In this document: positions 5,788-7,368 of the stretch, piece by piece
Layout of the letters: every line of letters starts with the position of its first letter
Position numbering within the stretch: the stretch's first letter is position 1
DNA from: a bacterium
GTDB lineage: Bacteria; Patescibacteriota; Minisyncoccia; Ryanbacterales; 2-02-FULL-48-12
NCBI GenBank assembly: GCA_005239605.1
Contig: SBBS01000099.1
Span: forward strand, 1-7,368
Reading direction: 5' to 3'
Length of the DNA: 7,368 bases
Position numbers and translations under genes: made by a program
Notes under the pieces: model-generated
Databases searched by the model: none
The model's input: the letters and a program-made list of their open reading frames with translations, nothing else
Told to the model about the DNA's origin: nothing

Positions 5788-6003
5788 TTACATTAATTCC
5801 TGGACCTTCTGCCACAAGGATTGTATATAAGGCCATACATATATCCCCCACGCATGGCGGAGAAAATCCCATACGAAGATAAAGTTTTCTTTAAGCGTCT
5901 GATCGGTAAATAGCGCTCGCAAACTGACGCCCAGCAAACTCAATATAATTACTGAAAGCGCTACAATAATAATCAATTGCACAATGCCTTGTGTGCGAGG
6001 CAT
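5788..6003 (-). CDS. Small single-pass membrane protein (71 aa)
   Basis: I do not recognise a named family. The product starts MPRTQGIVQ, a short charged N-terminus, then has a strongly hydrophobic segment at about 7-30 (QLIIIVALSVIILSLLGVSL). A tail rich in aromatic residues follows (FIFVWDFLRHAWGIYVWPYIQSLW, about 41-64), which may lie along the membrane. Similar RGIVQLIIII-type microproteins are, in my experience, frequent in Parcubacteria. ATG 6003 is chosen because AGAGG sits 4 bases upstream; a frame opening further upstream would run into the M23 gene and a tandem repeat. It lies 43 bases after the M23 peptidase on the same strand, so it is probably co-transcribed and may act in the envelope. 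Confidence 0.72.
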   Translation of the reverse strand: MPRTQGIVQLIIIVALSVIILSLLGVSLRALFTDQTLKENFIFVWDFLRHAWGIYVWPYIQSLWQKVQELM

Positions 6004-6013
6004 GGCGCCTCTA

Positions 6014-6041
6014 TTTTGAATTTTGCGTTTTGAATTTTGCA
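6014..6041. repeat. Tandem 14-bp direct repeat
   Basis: TTTTGAATTTTGCG (6014-6027) is followed at once by TTTTGAATTTTGCA (6028-6041), 13 of 14 bases identical. It fills most of the 43-base gap between the M23 gene and the small membrane protein gene. It is low in complexity and may simply be slippage. Confidence 0.6.
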
Positions 6042-6046
6042 TTTGT

Positions 6047-7285
6047 TTACAAGTATGCCAATGGATTAAGATAACCGCCATACGGCAGATATTGGCAGTT
6101 GCTTCCGGAAATTTTTGATGCGCGAAACTGAACCGTGCCGGCATCATATACGGTAAAGTGAAGATGCGGCCCCGTGGCGTATCCGGTCTCTCCCGTGTAT
6201 CCTATCAAATCGCCCCGCATAACGGAAGTTCCCCGAGTGACTACCATCTGTGAAAGATGCGCATAGAGCGTGGCAAGATTGTTTGGATGTTTTATAAGAA
6301 TCCATTTACCATAAGATAAACAACCTGAAAAAGCGTCTGTATTGCCTGTTTCCCAAACTTCGCCCGCATCCGCCGCAAATACCGGAGTGCCGATTGCCGC
6401 GCGAAAATCAATGCCGTTATGCGGCTTTCCGTTATATAAAATTTTGGAATCGGGCGTATTCCCAAAACTTTGCGTGAGCATGACGCTTCCTTTGAGAGGC
6501 CGCGCAAGAACACCGGCGCGAGATTCTGGAATTGCCGATAGATCAATAAGCCGCCGTAATTCATCCTCCGTGCGCTGAATTTCATTTAACATCTCTTCCC
6601 GTTTTGCTTCCCGTTCCCGCACCAGCCGCTGATAGCGCGTTTCTTCATTTTTTGTTTCTGCAAGCAGGGTATTTTTTGATTTCTTTGCGTTTTCTTCTAT
6701 ACTGCGGCGATTTTGCAGTTCACTCTGAAGCTGAGAAAGCGTTTCTTTCTGTTCCGCGCGTAAGATACGTTCGTCTTCCAAAATTTTCTTTAATTCCCGC
6801 AGGGACGATAAATCATCATGAATTGATTCCTCTAATTGCTGTATATCTTCCATACTGCCGAAAAAATCAGAAATACGTTCGTGTTTTAATAATATCTCTA
6901 TAAGAGAGCTTGCGTCCGATTGGTTTACCGTCTGCAGTGTTTCAGCGAGAGCGCGCCTCTGTGCGCTTGTTTTTGACTCATTTTCCGCAATAGTCCCGTT
7001 CAATTCTTCTATTTGAAGTTCTGTCGCGCCGATGCGATTTTTCGTAAGCCGTATATCCGCGCTTAATTTTTTAATTTGCGTTTCTATGCGGGTTATTTCT
7101 TGTTTAAGCGTTTTTGATTGATTCTGCGTTTGCGAAAGCGTTTTTTGGTATGCGGCAATTTCTTCTTCCAGTTTTTGTATCTCTTTTTGCCGCTCTTCTA
7201 TGCGCACACGAAGTTCAGATTCGGTTGCGGCGAATGAAAATACGGGAGCAGTCAAAATAAATATAAAAATAAGAATTCTAATCAT
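6047..7285 (-). CDS. Coiled-coil M23 (LytM) murein endopeptidase, EnvC/PcsB-like
   Basis: 412 residues, secreted. A signal peptide at 1-20 (hydrophobic run ending FSFAA) is followed by a long coiled coil, about 22-250, rich in Glu, Lys, Gln and Leu heptads, and a C-terminal M23 domain, about 260-412. Zinc and catalytic residues are intact: His289 and Asp293 (HNGIDF), His343 (YAHLS), His374 and His376 (HLHF), so it should cut peptidoglycan cross-links itself, unlike degenerate LytM activators such as EnvC. The coiled-coil plus M23 layout is that of EnvC/PcsB-type division hydrolases controlled by FtsEX; no ftsEX is in this window. ATG 7285 gives a clean signal peptide, with AAGGGA 8 bases upstream, inside the 23-bp repeat box. 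It is first of a minus-strand run with the 71-residue membrane protein. Confidence 0.93.
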   Translation of the reverse strand: MIRILIFIFILTAPVFSFAATESELRVRIEERQKEIQKLEEEIAAYQKTLSQTQNQSKTLKQEITRIETQIKKLSADIRLTKNRIGATELQIEELNGTIAENESKTSAQRRALAETLQTVNQSDASSLIEILLKHERISDFFGSMEDIQQLEESIHDDLSSLRELKKILEDERILRAEQKETLSQLQSELQNRRSIEENAKKSKNTLLAETKNEETRYQRLVREREAKREEMLNEIQRTEDELRRLIDLSAIPESRAGVLARPLKGSVMLTQSFGNTPDSKILYNGKPHNGIDFRAAIGTPVFAADAGEVWETGNTDAFSGCLSYGKWILIKHPNNLATLYAHLSQMVVTRGTSVMRGDLIGYTGETGYATGPHLHFTVYDAGTVQFRASKISGSNCQYLPYGGYLNPLAYL

Positions 7286-7286
7286 A

Positions 7287-7354
7287 AGACCTGTCCCTTA
7301 ATAAATTTTAGAGTGAAATTTCAGAAATATGAGATGGGGCGCCGGTGAAAATTT
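7287..7354 (-). repeat. Right half of the large imperfect inverted repeat
   Basis: Reverse-complement partner of 33-99. The perfect 23-bp box is at 7287-7309, GGGGC at 7336-7340 and GGTGAAAATTT at 7344-7354. The box ends one base before the M23 peptidase ATG and supplies its AAGGGA ribosome binding site (7299-7294) and a -10-like TATTAA (7303-7298). There is no gene between 7286 and 7368. Confidence 0.7.
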
Positions 7355-7368
7355 TGAAGCGCCAGCAG
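7349..7368. repeat. Terminal direct repeat, right copy
   Basis: The last 20 bases equal the first 20. In a joined molecule this shared sequence would be part of the loop of the long hairpin formed by 7287-7354 and 33-99; the short match GCC/GGC inside it (GCCAGCAGGGC once position 21 follows) could add a small inner stem. Confidence 0.85.

Noticed and set aside
5667..5882. Plus-strand reading frame of 71 codons containing WIPHQVRDD
   Set aside because: It is a known kind of artefact of the dispersed hairpin and is otherwise antisense to the small membrane protein gene.
6004..6147. Upstream extension of the 71-residue membrane protein
   Set aside because: It runs through the 14-bp tandem repeat and into the end of the M23 gene in another frame; ATG 6003 has a good ribosome binding site.
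1..7368. CRISPR array, tRNA, rRNA or riboswitch
   Set aside because: I saw no regularly spaced repeats and recognised no tRNA, rRNA or riboswitch sequence; gaps are too short to hold an undetected large RNA, except possibly 5638-5787, which shows only the two dyads.
1..7368. A true plasmid or phage circle
   Set aside because: There are no replication, partition, mobilisation or capsid genes; the content is housekeeping, so identical ends are better explained by a repeat or by assembly.

Overview
The window looks like a piece of bacterial chromosome from a streamlined, gene-dense genome, most plausibly a member of the Candidate Phyla Radiation (Patescibacteria, Parcubacteria-like). This is inferred from very tight packing, convergent and same-strand overlaps, ribosomal protein genes outside their usual operons (L27 without L21), small single-pass membrane proteins, a start with no leader, and protein styles I associate with that group. 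Presence of L9 argues against CPR lineages reported to lack it. Nine genes are supported; eight end in TAA, one in TAG, none in TGA, and all read cleanly with the standard bacterial code.

Layout. Positions 1-152 hold no gene but carry half of a large imperfect inverted repeat and the ctpA promoter. A plus-strand block follows: an S41 C-terminal processing protease (153-1361), ribosomal protein L9 (1373-1822) and CTP synthase (1809-3452, overlapping L9). CTP synthase converges with, and overlaps by 35 bases, the L27 gene on the minus strand (3418-3717). L27 diverges, 25 bases away, from a membrane-anchored protein with an Ada-like two-cysteine domain (3743-4135). An unrecognised 83-residue protein (4188-4439) follows, and its terminator lies inside the end of the next, convergent gene. 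The rest is minus-strand: a coiled-coil M23 murein peptidase (7285 to 6047), a 71-residue membrane protein (6003 to 5788) and a stand-alone RecB-family PD-(D/E)XK nuclease with an Fe-S-type cysteine set (5637 to 4441). A 150-base spacer before the nuclease holds a dispersed-type hairpin and a second dyad. Positions 7286-7368 hold the other half of the terminal inverted repeat.

How the genes relate. CtpA and the M23 coiled-coil protein are both envelope proteins; in many bacteria their relatives sit together in FtsEX/EnvC-type division neighbourhoods. Here they lie at opposite ends of the window, pointing outward from the same repeat. L9, L27 and CTP synthase serve translation and nucleotide synthesis, and the nuclease serves DNA repair or processing.

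The most unusual signal is at the ends. The first and last 20 bases are identical, and joining them creates one long imperfect hairpin between ctpA and the M23 gene, with a perfect 23-bp box at both outer edges. Because the genes are chromosomal housekeeping genes, I favour a dispersed hairpin repeat that broke an assembly over a real small circle. I do not see a clear new defence or mobile system; the best leads are this repeat and the small membrane proteins.
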